Shown here: piece by piece, positions 18,074 to 26,405 of the stretch | How positions within the stretch are numbered: position 1 is the first letter of the stretch | Layout: each line of letters begins with the position of its first letter | Source of the DNA: Candidatus Competibacter denitrificans Run_A_D11 | Lineage (GTDB): Bacteria; Pseudomonadota; Gammaproteobacteria; Competibacterales; Competibacteraceae | Assembly (NCBI RefSeq): GCF_001051235.1 | Contig: NZ_CBTJ020000030.1 | Location: 1-64,000, forward strand | Length of the DNA stretch: 64,000 nt | Direction: 5' to 3' | Translations under genes and position numbers: made by a program | Notes under the pieces: generated by a model | Seen by the model: the letters and a program-made list of their open reading frames with translations, nothing else | What the model was told of the DNA's origin: nothing | Databases searched by the model: none

Positions 18074-18706
18074 ATGATCATGGCCCGCCGTTATCACGAC
18101 CACCATCGACTTAAGATTTTGCTTACTCAGGAATGCGCCCGACTCATGGCTGAAGAAGGCATCAAGGATTTTGGGGTCGCCAAACGCAAGGCCGCGCTAC
18201 GGTTAGGCGTATCGGATAAAGCCGCCCTACCAGATAACGTTCAGATCCAACAAGCCCTAATCGACTACCAGCGGTTTTTTCACGCGGCCGGCCACGAAAT
18301 ACATTTGCGTAGCTTGCGGCAAACCGCGCTGGAGGCAATGCGCTTCCTCGCAAGATTTCGCCCCAAGTTAGTTGGCTCCGTGTTGATCGGCACCGCCGGC
18401 CCGCACACTGACATTCAACTCCACCTGTTTGCCGATACGCCAAAAGATGTTTTGATGTTTCTCATGGATCATGGCATCCCCCTGGAAAGCGCTACACGCC
18501 GCCTCAAAGCGAACAACGGTGTCTATGCTTCACGTCCGGTGTTTCGCTTTACGGCTGATGATACATGCATTGAACTTACGGTCTTCGGGCTGCTGGACGA
18601 ACGCGAGGCACCACGCAGCCCGGTCGATGGCCGACCTCTACGGCGTGCTAACTCCTCTGAAGTACTAGGGCTATTAGGCACCAACCTAGCCCAAGGCAGT
18701 TCATAA
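18074..18706 (+). CDS. Conserved unknown, nucleotidyltransferase-like
   Basis: About 210 residues, Arg/His-rich at the N-terminus (MARRYHDHHRLKILL), which looks nucleic-acid-binding. A later part reads VGSVLIGTAGPHTDIQLHLFAD and FTADDTCIELTVFG, which resembles the G-S...D-x-D layout of a nucleotidyltransferase (helical N-terminal part about 1-90, NT-like part about 95-205). I do not recognise a named family, and the fold call is inference. ATGs at 18074 and 18080 are both possible starts. It diverges from pilM, a position conserved unknowns often occupy beside pil operons. Confidence 0.55.
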   Translation: MIMARRYHDHHRLKILLTQECARLMAEEGIKDFGVAKRKAALRLGVSDKAALPDNVQIQQALIDYQRFFHAAGHEIHLRSLRQTALEAMRFLARFRPKLVGSVLIGTAGPHTDIQLHLFADTPKDVLMFLMDHGIPLESATRRLKANNGVYASRPVFRFTADDTCIELTVFGLLDEREAPRSPVDGRPLRRANSSEVLGLLGTNLAQGSS

Positions 18707-18753
18707 TGCTATCACTACAAAGAAGCCAAGTCCGCTTGATAGGTCGCTTTTGC

Positions 18754-19026
18754 TCACGCTTCGGCCTGGTTCTTCGGATGGGTTTTCACGAAATGTTTTA
18801 GCACTAACTTTAGCTTTAAAGCCCTATCGGGGTGTCCGTGGCGTCGAGCCTCCTCAATATCCTCCAGGATAATACGTTTAATCATCGGGATACCCTCCTG
18901 TGTATGCACCAGATAACTACCCATTTCCAATGCCGCCATTTCTGGCAACCGCTCGTGCCGCGCGATAGCATCAATTTCATCTTCAGTGAGATCGCTTAGC
19001 TCCATGCAATCTTGATAGGTCAACAT
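18754..19026 (-). CDS. Small conserved hypothetical protein
   Basis: A 90-residue acidic, helical protein starting MLTYQDCMELSDLTEDEIDAIA. The central part (HERLPEMAALEMGSYL) and a Lys-rich end (LKLKLVLKHFVKTHP) recall a small protein family of beta- and gammaproteobacteria whose function I do not know. AGGAG lies eight bases before the ATG at 19026 and decides this start over a longer frame to 19113. It converges with the nucleotidyltransferase-like gene. Confidence 0.6.
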   Translation of the reverse strand: MLTYQDCMELSDLTEDEIDAIARHERLPEMAALEMGSYLVHTQEGIPMIKRIILEDIEEARRHGHPDRALKLKLVLKHFVKTHPKNQAEA

Positions 19027-19621
19027 GATGTTTGCTCCTACGGTCTGGACCGGTGCTGGATGTACACCCTGTCCAAGAAGATAAGTGGACAACCTCATCA
19101 TCCTGGATAACAATACTCACTGTAAGGTTAAACTGGTTAAGAACGTCCAACGAGAATAATCCGCATCGCTCATGCGCTTATTTTGACACTTTCCATAACT
19201 TATGTGAAAGAACATCTGTAGGGGTTGATCATAGGGGTTTGCCCCTATTTACGACCTTCCGCCGGTTTCGTTATTTTGCGATCATGATGATTTTCAACAA
19301 TCGTTCCACAAATCCAAGCTGCTTCGATTAACGAACTAGCTCTATCGTAAGCCAATACATTTGGCGGGTGTGCATCCACTATAAATTTTATTCAAAAAAT
19401 TAGCCGCGAAGATGGCGGGGAGCACTGAACCACCATAGAATCGAGGGTCGGATCACCACCACCCGACCAAAGCGCGCCAGCGCGTGCCTTGACCAGCACA
19501 CTCGATAACCCATAAAGAAAACTCCCTAAAATCTTCGCGGCTGACCTCATTGCGTAGTTTGCCCATCAGAGCACTTCCAGGGATTTTGAGCCGCGATCTT
19601 GCCAGTAAAATCTACCGAAAA
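19027..19621. other. 595-base stretch without a recognisable gene
   Basis: No frame here has family resemblance or a credible start. It holds a hairpin at 19231-19248 (ATAGGGG, loop TTTG, CCCCTAT) and a perfect 12-base inverted pair, AGCCGCGAAGAT at 19402-19413 and ATCTTCGCGGCT at 19531-19542. The latter lies just before the DUF1289 gene. The stretch could be a decayed mobile element or hold a structured RNA; neither is shown. Confidence 0.5.
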
Positions 19622-19843
19622 ATGGCCTTTATCACCGATAGCGCCCACTCCAACAGCAATCCGCCTTCGCCTTGCGTCGGAATCTGTACTATCAACCCCC
19701 AAACCCAACTCTGTGATGGCTGTCTGCGAACCTTGGATGAAATCGCGGCATGGTGGGATTACAATCCCGCACAAAAACAGGTCGTACTGGATGACGTAGC
19801 AAATCGCTTAGCGCATCTGATGGACGGCACTTATTTTGACTGA
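19622..19843 (+). CDS. DUF1289 family protein
   Basis: A 73-residue protein with the four-Cys pattern PCVGICTIN...LCDGC followed by RTLDEIAAWWDY, diagnostic of DUF1289. The Cys arrangement suggests metal or Fe-S binding; the role is unknown. The ATG at 19622 is preferred because the longer frame adds unrelated residues. It is followed after 26 bases by the DUF2889 gene on the same strand. Confidence 0.8.
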   Translation: MAFITDSAHSNSNPPSPCVGICTINPQTQLCDGCLRTLDEIAAWWDYNPAQKQVVLDDVANRLAHLMDGTYFD

Positions 19844-19869
19844 CCGCGAGAGTTGTTCTGGAGAATACG

Positions 19870-20478
19870 ATGCCCCTCTCCACCCCCGCTGCCCGACAGT
19901 TACTCCACAATCGCGTCGTTCAATGCTGGGGTTACCAGCGCGAAGACGGCCTGTGGGACATCGAAGGCCGGATGATCGACACGAAAACCTACGCTTTTCC
20001 CAACGAGGATCGCGGCGGGCAAATTCAACCCGGTGAGCCGCTGCACGATATGTGGATTCGGCTAACCGTCGATCCACAATTTCGAATTCACGACATCGAA
20101 GCTTGCACCGACAGTTCGCCGTTTAGCCTCTGCCCCACGATCACCCGTCGCTATCGGCTGCTGATCGGTGAGCGTATCGGGCCGGGCTGGTCGCTCAAAT
20201 TACGAGAATTATTCGCCGGGTTAAACGGCTGCACCCACATGACTGAATTGCTGGGTCCGGTCGCTACCACCATGTTTCAGACCGTATACGGCAAGCGTTA
20301 CGATGAAGATGAGGCCAAAGCGGCAGAAGATCGCGCACCGCCGCCGGTTCTGAACACCTGCCACGCTTTGGCTAGCGACAGCCCGGTGGTCAAAACACGC
20401 TGGCCACAGGCTTATACCGGCTCTGAGGGTGAATCACCGTTAAAAAGCCCACAGCTTTTAGATGACTGCATCACCTAA
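19870..20478 (+). CDS. DUF2889 family protein
   Basis: A 202-residue protein beginning MPLSTPAARQLLHNRVVQCWGYQREDG. The blocks WDIEGRMIDTKTY, GEPLHDMWIRLTVD and GCTHMTELLGPVATTMFQTVYG match DUF2889 proteins. Conserved Asp, Glu and His/Cys residues suggest an enzyme, but no activity is known to me. It converges with gpsA. Confidence 0.8.
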   Translation: MPLSTPAARQLLHNRVVQCWGYQREDGLWDIEGRMIDTKTYAFPNEDRGGQIQPGEPLHDMWIRLTVDPQFRIHDIEACTDSSPFSLCPTITRRYRLLIGERIGPGWSLKLRELFAGLNGCTHMTELLGPVATTMFQTVYGKRYDEDEAKAAEDRAPPPVLNTCHALASDSPVVKTRWPQAYTGSEGESPLKSPQLLDDCIT

Positions 20479-20505
20479 AAGCAAAGCGGGTCACTCAGAA
20501 AAATC

Positions 20506-21510
20506 TCAAAGTTCTGGTTTTGGATCGCGTGCTAACAGACTCTCCACCGCTCGCCGGGGATCTTGAGCATGGTGCAGAACCCGGTCAACCTGTTCGGCGA
20601 TAGGCATTTCCACCCCATACTGTTGGGCTAGCCGTACCGTCTCCCGCGCCGTTACCACGCCTTCGACCACTTGGCCAATAGCTATCAGCGCCGCTGCGGC
20701 GGTCTCACCACGGCCAATGGCCAATCCGAAGCGGCGGTTGCGTGATTGATCATCCGTGCACGTCAAGACCAGATCGCCAATGCCGGCCAGTCCCATAAAG
20801 GTTTCTCGCTGGCCACCGACCGCCAAACCCAGGCGTGCCATTTCCGCCAAACCCCGTGTAATCAAGGCAGCCCGGGCGTTAGCGCCAAACCCCAAGCCAT
20901 CGGCGATTCCAGCAGCAATGGCTAACACATTCTTAATCGCTCCACCCAACTCGACGCCGATGACATCAATGCTGGTATAGGCGCGCAAATTAGAGCCGTG
21001 CAATAAAGCCGCCACTTGACGGGCATACCTATAGTCCCGTGCGGCTACCGTGACAGCGGTCGGTAAACCGAGCGCCACTTCACGAGCGAAACTAGGGCCG
21101 GAGATCACTGCCGCCGGCCAACCCTGGCCTAATATTTGCTCAGTCACTTCGTGTAGAAAACGACCCGTACCATGCTCAAGACCTTTGGTCGCCCAAGCAA
21201 ACCCACCGGCGCTTGACCGGTAGGGTCGTAGCTGGGCAAGGGTTTCTCCATAGGCTTGGCTGGGAACCGCAGCAATCACCAGGTCCGATCCGGTCAGTGT
21301 TGCAGCCAGATCGGCTGTGGCACTCAGCGTCACGGGCAAGGGAATCCCCGGCAGATAACGCCGGTTTTCCCGAAACTCAACCAGAGGGGCAACTTCCTTC
21401 GGATCGTGGCCCCACAAGCGTACTGTATGCCCATTGCGCGCCAATAACAGTCCCAGCGCGGTACCCCAGGAACCCACTCCCAGGACAGCGACTGTCGCGG
21501 CGGTGGTCAT
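20506..21510 (-). CDS. gpsA: Glycerol-3-phosphate dehydrogenase [NAD(P)+]
   Basis: The 334-residue enzyme reduces dihydroxyacetone phosphate to sn-glycerol 3-phosphate for phospholipid synthesis in the cytoplasm. The NAD site GVGSWGTALG lies at residues 11-20. The catalytic Lys lies in GGAIKNVLAIAAGIADGLGFG (about 190-210), and GDLVLTCTDDQSRNRRFG follows. It starts three bases after the secB stop, the usual secB-gpsA order of gammaproteobacteria. Confidence 0.96.
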   Translation of the reverse strand: MTTAATVAVLGVGSWGTALGLLLARNGHTVRLWGHDPKEVAPLVEFRENRRYLPGIPLPVTLSATADLAATLTGSDLVIAAVPSQAYGETLAQLRPYRSSAGGFAWATKGLEHGTGRFLHEVTEQILGQGWPAAVISGPSFAREVALGLPTAVTVAARDYRYARQVAALLHGSNLRAYTSIDVIGVELGGAIKNVLAIAAGIADGLGFGANARAALITRGLAEMARLGLAVGGQRETFMGLAGIGDLVLTCTDDQSRNRRFGLAIGRGETAAAALIAIGQVVEGVVTARETVRLAQQYGVEMPIAEQVDRVLHHAQDPRRAVESLLARDPKPEL

Positions 21511-21513
21511 GCG

Positions 21514-21984
21514 TCAATGCGGTGCCGCTGCACCGCCCGCAGTCGCCGCTTGCTGCTGTTGTAGCCGCTGCATGTACAGGCCATCAAAATTGATCGGATT
21601 GAGCAACACCCCCGGAAATCCACCTTTGGTGACCAACGAGCTTAGCTCTTCACGAGCGAAAGGAAACAGGATATTTGGGCAAAATGCGTGCAGCATGTGG
21701 CCCATTTGTCCATCCTCGAAACCGCGTAAAGTAAATAAACCGGCCTGCTGCACTTCGGCCAAATAGGCGGTGCGCTCACCAAGCTTGGAGGTGATAGTGA
21801 CGGTCAGCACAACTTCAAATATATCCTGGGTCACTGGGGCCGCTCCCGTGTCCAGTCGTACTTCGGTCTGCGGTTGCCATTGCTCGGTAAAAATCGCTGG
21901 AGAATTTGGCGTTTCCAGAGATACATCCTTGAGATAAATCTTCTGAATATCGAAATGCTGGGAAACCTGCGATTGCTCGGTCAT
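21514..21984 (-). CDS. secB: Protein-export chaperone SecB
   Basis: The 156-residue tetrameric chaperone keeps preproteins unfolded and passes them to SecA. Family marks are FDIQKIYLKDVSLETPNSP near the N-terminus, LCPNILFPF-type sequence (here AFCPNILFPFAREELSSLV) and GGFPGVLLNPINFDGLY near the C-terminus. It lies directly upstream of gpsA. A glutaredoxin gene, often found between the rhodanese and secB, is not present in the 161 bases before it. Confidence 0.96.
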   Translation of the reverse strand: MTEQSQVSQHFDIQKIYLKDVSLETPNSPAIFTEQWQPQTEVRLDTGAAPVTQDIFEVVLTVTITSKLGERTAYLAEVQQAGLFTLRGFEDGQMGHMLHAFCPNILFPFAREELSSLVTKGGFPGVLLNPINFDGLYMQRLQQQQAATAGGAAAPH

Positions 21985-22145
21985 GCGGAACGCCTTAAAT
22001 TAGGTAATCATCATTTTTGAGGTAGGGCAGGCAAGAAAAACCTGACTGGTCGATCATTTTACAGGGCAGATCGCCAGTCTGCCCAACAATCCACTCGTAA
22101 CGTAAGCTACAGCACACTACGAGCAAAATTCCCAGCACCGTAGCG

Positions 22146-22574
22146 CTACTTCTTGCGGGTGACCGGCAGATGAGCATCAAGCCAAGCGGTCAACCCTCCG
22201 CTCAAGCTGTAAACATTCGCAATCCCGTTCTTTCGCAACAAAGCGCTCGCCGATTCCGAAGTATTCCCGCTACGGCAGTAAACGATGATCGGCCTATCGC
22301 CGGCCTTGCTGAGTTCGCCCAGCCGTCCAGTGAGCGCAGCCAAGGGGATATGGTGAGCCTGTGGAATGTGGCTTTCCTTGTAATCAGCGCTTTCCCGCAC
22401 ATCCACGATCCAGGCGTCTTGATCGTTAAGTAGACGCAGCGCCTCAGCAGCGTTAAGTGTTTTAACACCACGGATTTTCCGTAGAATCTCCCCCCCCAGC
22501 AACATACCGATGACAGCAAACAACGCGAGAAACAGCAGCCAATTCTGCCCGGCAAACTCAACGAAATCGTTCAT
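22146..22574 (-). CDS. Membrane-anchored rhodanese-like sulfurtransferase
   Basis: The 142-residue protein has an N-terminal membrane helix (about 11-28, LLFLALFAVIGMLLGG) and a rhodanese domain (about 40-138). The active-site loop is CRSGNT, with the sulfur-accepting Cys near residue 100. It would transfer sulfane sulfur at the cytoplasmic membrane face, like YibN. It starts eight bases after the DUF2892 gene stop, which is preceded by the ArsR gene. Together the three resemble the E. coli YgaV regulator and its YgaP rhodanese-DUF2892 fusion, split into separate genes. Confidence 0.87.
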   Translation of the reverse strand: MNDFVEFAGQNWLLFLALFAVIGMLLGGEILRKIRGVKTLNAAEALRLLNDQDAWIVDVRESADYKESHIPQAHHIPLAALTGRLGELSKAGDRPIIVYCRSGNTSESASALLRKNGIANVYSLSGGLTAWLDAHLPVTRKK

Positions 22575-22582
22575 AGTTTTCC

Positions 22583-22828
22583 TTAACGATGCGTTTGAGA
22601 GGCAGGATATTCAGGTAGATCCGCAGCTCGTTTGATCCCAAGCTTCCACAAGATCATCTCTGCCGGGCAGAACTGAGTGAAACCGCTTTGAAACAAGTTT
22701 AGCCCGACGAATCCGGCAAGCCAAAGCCAATGGCTGCTATGGTAGAGCGGACTGGCCGACACACCCAACAGAAGCGATAACAAGATGAAAGAACCGGCCA
22801 TAATCCGGATGATCCTTTCGCTGTGCAT
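22583..22828 (-). CDS. DUF2892 (YgaP-like) membrane protein
   Basis: The 81-residue protein has two membrane helices (about 10-28 and 32-50) and the DUF2892 motif FQSGFTQFCPAEMILWKLGIK, as in the C-terminal half of YgaP. The ATG at 22828 follows GAGG by six bases and is preferred over the ATG four codons upstream. YgaP-type proteins act in sulfide/persulfide handling; here the membrane part is a separate gene from the rhodanese domain. Confidence 0.85.
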   Translation of the reverse strand: MHSERIIRIMAGSFILLSLLLGVSASPLYHSSHWLWLAGFVGLNLFQSGFTQFCPAEMILWKLGIKRAADLPEYPASQTHR

Positions 22829-22914
22829 GAACGACCTCAACTAGGTAGTTTTGGATAGTAGGGAATTAAACTGACCGCTGTTGACCTTAGCGAACTAGAC
22901 TGCGGCAAGCTCAT

Positions 22915-23253
22915 TCAATCGCGGGCACAAAAAACCTCTCGCATCATACCGATTAGGCGCAGCATACGGACATCACCCATCCGATAATAAACTCGATTGG
23001 CGTCTTTTCGGGAGATGAGAATACCTTTGTCGCGCAGAATGGCAAGATGCTGAGAAATATTGCTTTGCGAGGTTCCAACCTCCTCGACAATTTCCTGCAC
23101 ACTGACCTCCTGATCGCCCAAAGTACAAAGAATTTTCAGCCGTAGTGGGTGCGACATCGCCTTGAGCGAGCGAGAAGCCCGCTCAATATCTCCCTGATGG
23201 ATCATCAAAAAGGTCGTGGGAATAACGCCAACATCGACCGCCTCTCTCGCCAT
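22915..23253 (-). CDS. ArsR-family repressor, SqrR/BigR/YgaV-like persulfide-sensor candidate
   Basis: A winged-helix dimeric regulator of 112 residues. The recognition helix is TSQSNISQHLAILRDKG and the wing is SRKDANRVYYR. From the chosen start it has only two cysteines, Cys43 (in LKILCTL) and Cys109 (in REVFCARD), 66 residues apart. That matches the spacing I recall for the reactive pairs of SqrR (41/107) and BigR (42/108), which form a tetrasulfide with persulfides. No CVCD arsenic site is present. GGAGG just before the ATG at 23253 decides the start. It precedes the DUF2892 and rhodanese genes on the same strand. Function is inferred. Confidence 0.85.
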   Translation of the reverse strand: MAREAVDVGVIPTTFLMIHQGDIERASRSLKAMSHPLRLKILCTLGDQEVSVQEIVEEVGTSQSNISQHLAILRDKGILISRKDANRVYYRMGDVRMLRLIGMMREVFCARD

Positions 23254-23310
23254 GCCCCCTCCATGCATGTTGGTATTATGAATGACATAACGTTGATCTT
23301 TCCAACCCGA

Positions 23311-23330
23311 ATATTAGTATAGACTAATAT
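23311..23330. promoter_or_regulatory. Perfect palindrome, likely operator of the ArsR-family repressor
   Basis: ATATTAGT (23311-23318) and ACTAATAT (23323-23330) form a perfect inverted repeat around ATAG, 57 bases upstream of the repressor start. On the minus strand it contains TATACT, a good -10, with a weak TTCGCA 17 bases upstream, so repressor binding would block the operon promoter. AT-rich palindromes of this shape are typical of ArsR/BigR operators. Confidence 0.7.
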
Positions 23331-23521
23331 AACGATAGTGCGAACTTGCGAGCGGTGCCGACTGGCACAATCGGCTAGCGCAGCGTATTATTTCAGAGGA
23401 ATTTCTATAACATTTAACCCTATCCGCGCGCCGCCACAGTTCGCGGCCCAGGAAAACGGTCGATTACCGCTCTCAACCCGATAACAACAAAAGCCGCTTT
23501 GCAATCAGGAGGCATTCTTCG

Positions 23522-24268
23522 ATGTACAAAATCGTGCTCGTCCGTCACGGCGAAAGCCAGTGGAACCTTGAAAACCGCTTCACCGGCTGGGTTGACGTTG
23601 ACCTTTCGGAAAAAGGCCGCGAGGAGGCGAAAAAAGGCGGTCTGGCTCTTAAAAAAGAAGGGTACATTTTTGATATCGTGTTCACTTCGGTGCTCAAGCG
23701 CGCAATCCATACCTCATTGATCGTGCTGGATGAACTCGATCTGGCCTGGATTCCAGTGCAGCGCAGTTGGCGGCTCAATGAACGCCACTACGGCGCTTTA
23801 GCCGGCCTCAACAAATCAGAAACCGCCGCCAAGCATGGCGAGGAACAGGTCAAGATCTGGCGACGCAGCTTCGACATTCCGCCTCCGGCACTGGCTGCGG
23901 ACGATCCAGGACATCCGTCCAAAGATCCACGTTATGCCGAGCTTGATGCGCGCGTGTTGCCCTCGACTGAAAGCCTGAAAACCACCATCGACCGGGTATT
24001 ACCCTTCTGGCACGATGCCGTGGTTCCCGCAATCCGTTCCGGTAAGCGTGTGCTGATCGCCGCCCACGGCAACAGCCTGCGTGCCCTGGTTAAGTATCTT
24101 GATAACATACCTGACGACGAGATTGTCGGGTTAAATATTCCTACCGCCGTACCGCTGGTGTACGAGCTTGATGAAAACCTGCGGCCTATCAAGAATTACT
24201 ACCTCGCCGATCCCGAAGAACTGAAGAAGTTGATGGATGCTGTTGCCAATCAGGGCAAGGCTAAATAA
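23522..24268 (+). CDS. gpmA: 2,3-bisphosphoglycerate-dependent phosphoglycerate mutase
   Basis: The 248-residue glycolytic enzyme interconverts 3- and 2-phosphoglycerate. The phospho-His lies in [10 protein letters not shown] (His10). Family blocks are [13 protein letters not shown] and [20 protein letters not shown], and the second catalytic His is in [16 protein letters not shown] precedes the ATG by about nine bases. It diverges from the ArsR operon. The 192 bases after it contain an imperfect GC-rich stem at 24291-24325 without a T-run. Confidence 0.96.
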   Translation: MYKIVLVRHGESQWNLENRFTGWVDVDLSEKGREEAKKGGLALKKEGYIFDIVFTSVLKRAIHTSLIVLDELDLAWIPVQRSWRLNERHYGALAGLNKSETAAKHGEEQVKIWRRSFDIPPPALAADDPGHPSKDPRYAELDARVLPSTESLKTTIDRVLPFWHDAVVPAIRSGKRVLIAAHGNSLRALVKYLDNIPDDEIVGLNIPTAVPLVYELDENLRPIKNYYLADPEELKKLMDAVANQGKAK

Positions 24269-24460
24269 AACTCCTTTCCAACCGCTCCCTGCCCCGACGC
24301 TTTTCATGTCATTCAGCGCCGGGGCGGGCGCGGTCTCTCAATAAACTATCTCTCGAATGTTCTGGCCAAATTGCATTTTTTAGGCCAAACCCGTTGTCTT
24401 ATTTGAACGATTAAATAAGGTTGTCGTATCTCCCCTCGCCGCATTGAAAGGATTTTTGGA

Positions 24461-25807
24461 GTGAAGATGAGCGTTGCAAACCGGTACGGTCTGGCGCTGG
24501 CCTTAAGTTTTCTGGCAGGCTTCTCGCTGACGGCCGTGCATACTGTCTGGGCCGATAAAGAAGTCCCCCAGGAAAACGGCAAGCTACCGTTAGATGAGCT
24601 GCGGGCGTTTACCGGCGTACTCGATGCCGTTAAGCAGGACTATGTGGAGCCGGTCAAGGATAAGGTTCTCTTGGAAAATGCCATCCGTGGCATGTTAAGC
24701 AACCTGGACCCCCACTCCGCTTTTCTGGATACCGAGGCGTTTCAGGATTTACAGGTAGGCACCTCTGGCGAATTCGGCGGCTTGGGCATTGAAGTCGGCC
24801 AGGAAGACGGCTTTATCAAGGTCATCGCCCCCATCGACGATACTCCGGCCCAACGGGCCGGCATCCGCGCGGGTGATCTCATCATCCGGCTGGATGACAC
24901 CTCGGTCAAAGGGATGGGCTTATCCGATGCCATTCAACGTATGCGCGGCAAACCCAATACGGCCATCACCTTGACCGTCGTGCGGGAAGGCGTGCGAAAG
25001 CCGCTGAAATTCAAGCTGGTTCGTGAAGTAATCCAGGTCAAGAGCGTCAAAAGCCGCCTGCTGGAACCAGGATTTGCGTATCTGCGGGTTACACAATTCC
25101 AAGCCAAAACCGCTCAGAGCCTGCAACAGGAATTGCGCACACTCGAACAACAAAATAAAGCCCCCTTAAAAGGTCTGGTGCTTGATCTGCGTAACAACCC
25201 CGGCGGTGTTTTGAACGGTGCCGTGGATGTCGCTGACGATTTCCTGGAAGACGGACTGATTGTCGAAACCAAAGGGCGCGGCAACGGTTCTGACCAGAGC
25301 TTTAAAGCTACGCCGGGTGATCTGCTAAAAAACGCACCGATGGTGGTCTTAGTGAATGGGGGTTCAGCTTCAGCATCGGAAATTGTCGCCGGTGCCCTGC
25401 AAGATCATCACAGAGCGCTCATCTTGGGCGAACGCACCTTCGGTAAAGGATCGGTGCAAACCATCTTGCCCTTGGGCAATGGCACGGCCGTCAAGCTGAC
25501 GACTGCACGCTATTACACCCCCAGCGGTCGCTCAATCCAGGCCGCTGGCATTGAACCCGACATTAAGCTCAAAGCCCTTAAAGTCGGTAACGGAGACGGT
25601 ACGGATTCCGATTTCATCAAAGAGTCCGACTTGAGCGGCCATTTGCAAAACGACCGCACCGACCGTATTGAAAAAACGCCATCGGAAACGCCATCGGAAG
25701 CGCCAGCCAGCGCCGACAGCAGCTTAGCCCAAAATGATTATCAACTTTATGAAGCCCTCAACCTACTGAAAGGCATGACGCTTATCCAAAACCGTAAGAG
25801 CGGCTGA
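24461..25807 (+). CDS. S41 C-terminal processing peptidase (CtpA-like)
   Basis: The 448-residue periplasmic serine protease has a signal/anchor segment (about 8-27), a PDZ domain (about 95-170, GGLGIEVGQEDGF and RAGIRAGDLI) and the S41 domain. The catalytic Ser is in GGSASASEIVAGAL and the Lys in GERTFGKGSVQT, a Ser-Lys dyad. It cleaves C-terminal tails of envelope proteins. The frame starts at GTG 24461; ATG 24467, five bases after GGAG, is an alternative. A Ser/Ala/Pro-rich linker (about 405-425) lies near the end. Confidence 0.93.
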   Translation: MKMSVANRYGLALALSFLAGFSLTAVHTVWADKEVPQENGKLPLDELRAFTGVLDAVKQDYVEPVKDKVLLENAIRGMLSNLDPHSAFLDTEAFQDLQVGTSGEFGGLGIEVGQEDGFIKVIAPIDDTPAQRAGIRAGDLIIRLDDTSVKGMGLSDAIQRMRGKPNTAITLTVVREGVRKPLKFKLVREVIQVKSVKSRLLEPGFAYLRVTQFQAKTAQSLQQELRTLEQQNKAPLKGLVLDLRNNPGGVLNGAVDVADDFLEDGLIVETKGRGNGSDQSFKATPGDLLKNAPMVVLVNGGSASASEIVAGALQDHHRALILGERTFGKGSVQTILPLGNGTAVKLTTARYYTPSGRSIQAAGIEPDIKLKALKVGNGDGTDSDFIKESDLSGHLQNDRTDRIEKTPSETPSEAPASADSSLAQNDYQLYEALNLLKGMTLIQNRKSG

Positions 25808-25829
25808 TCCCTGTAAAGGAGCAAACCTC

Positions 25830-26375
25830 ATGGCGACTGTTCTCGTCCCGTTGGCCCAAGGCTGTGAAGAGTTGGAGGCTGTCACGATCATCGACTTGCT
25901 GCGGCGCGCCAACGTGACTGTGGTCGTAGCCGGCCTGGAAGCAGGCCCGGTGACCGCCTCGCGTGGTGTGGTCCTAGTCCCTGATATGCCACTCGATGCG
26001 GTATTGGACCGAGATTTCGATTTGGTGGTGCTACCGGGCGGCTTGGGTGGCGCCCAAAGACTGGAAGCCGATCAACGCATTGCAGCCTTGCTGCGGCGGC
26101 AAACCGAACAGGGACGGTATGTCGGTGCCATCTGTGCCGCGCCCAAGGTTCTGGCCAGCGCCGGCTTGCTCAATTATCGAGAAGCGACTGCCTATCCGGG
26201 TATTCTGGACGGGCAGACCGAAATACGTCTCAGCAGCGCCGCCGTGGTGCGCGATGGCACCTTCATCACATCACGCGGTCCCGGCACGGCGATGGATTTC
26301 GCCTTGGCACTGATTGATCTGCTCTGTGGACGCAAGGCCCGCGATGAGGTTGAAGCCGCTTTACAGCGATCCTGA
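25830..26375 (+). CDS. DJ-1/PfpI family protein (YajL/ThiJ-like)
   Basis: A 181-residue protein with the DJ-1 fold. The conserved Glu is in GCEELEAVTIIDLLRRA (about residue 16), and the nucleophilic Cys is in GAICAAPKVL (about residue 103). YajL-type proteins act as chaperone/deglycase-like stress proteins; the exact activity is debated. It follows the S41 peptidase after 22 bases with AAAGGAG before its ATG and converges with ubiB. Confidence 0.9.
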   Translation: MATVLVPLAQGCEELEAVTIIDLLRRANVTVVVAGLEAGPVTASRGVVLVPDMPLDAVLDRDFDLVVLPGGLGGAQRLEADQRIAALLRRQTEQGRYVGAICAAPKVLASAGLLNYREATAYPGILDGQTEIRLSSAAVVRDGTFITSRGPGTAMDFALALIDLLCGRKARDEVEAALQRS

Positions 26376-26405
26376 CGCTTTCCTTGACCAGTCAGCAGGA
26401 AGCAA

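Noticed and set aside
19622..20478. DUF1289 and DUF2889 genes as a new functional system
   Set aside because: Both are widespread conserved families; adjacency alone gives no evidence of a joint role.
21985..22145. Possible glutaredoxin gene between the rhodanese and secB genes
   Set aside because: The usual neighbour is absent: no CPxC motif or coding frame of suitable length is seen in this gap.
24291..24325. Terminator after gpmA
   Set aside because: The GC-rich stem is imperfect and not followed by a T-run in either direction, so I mention it only with gpmA.
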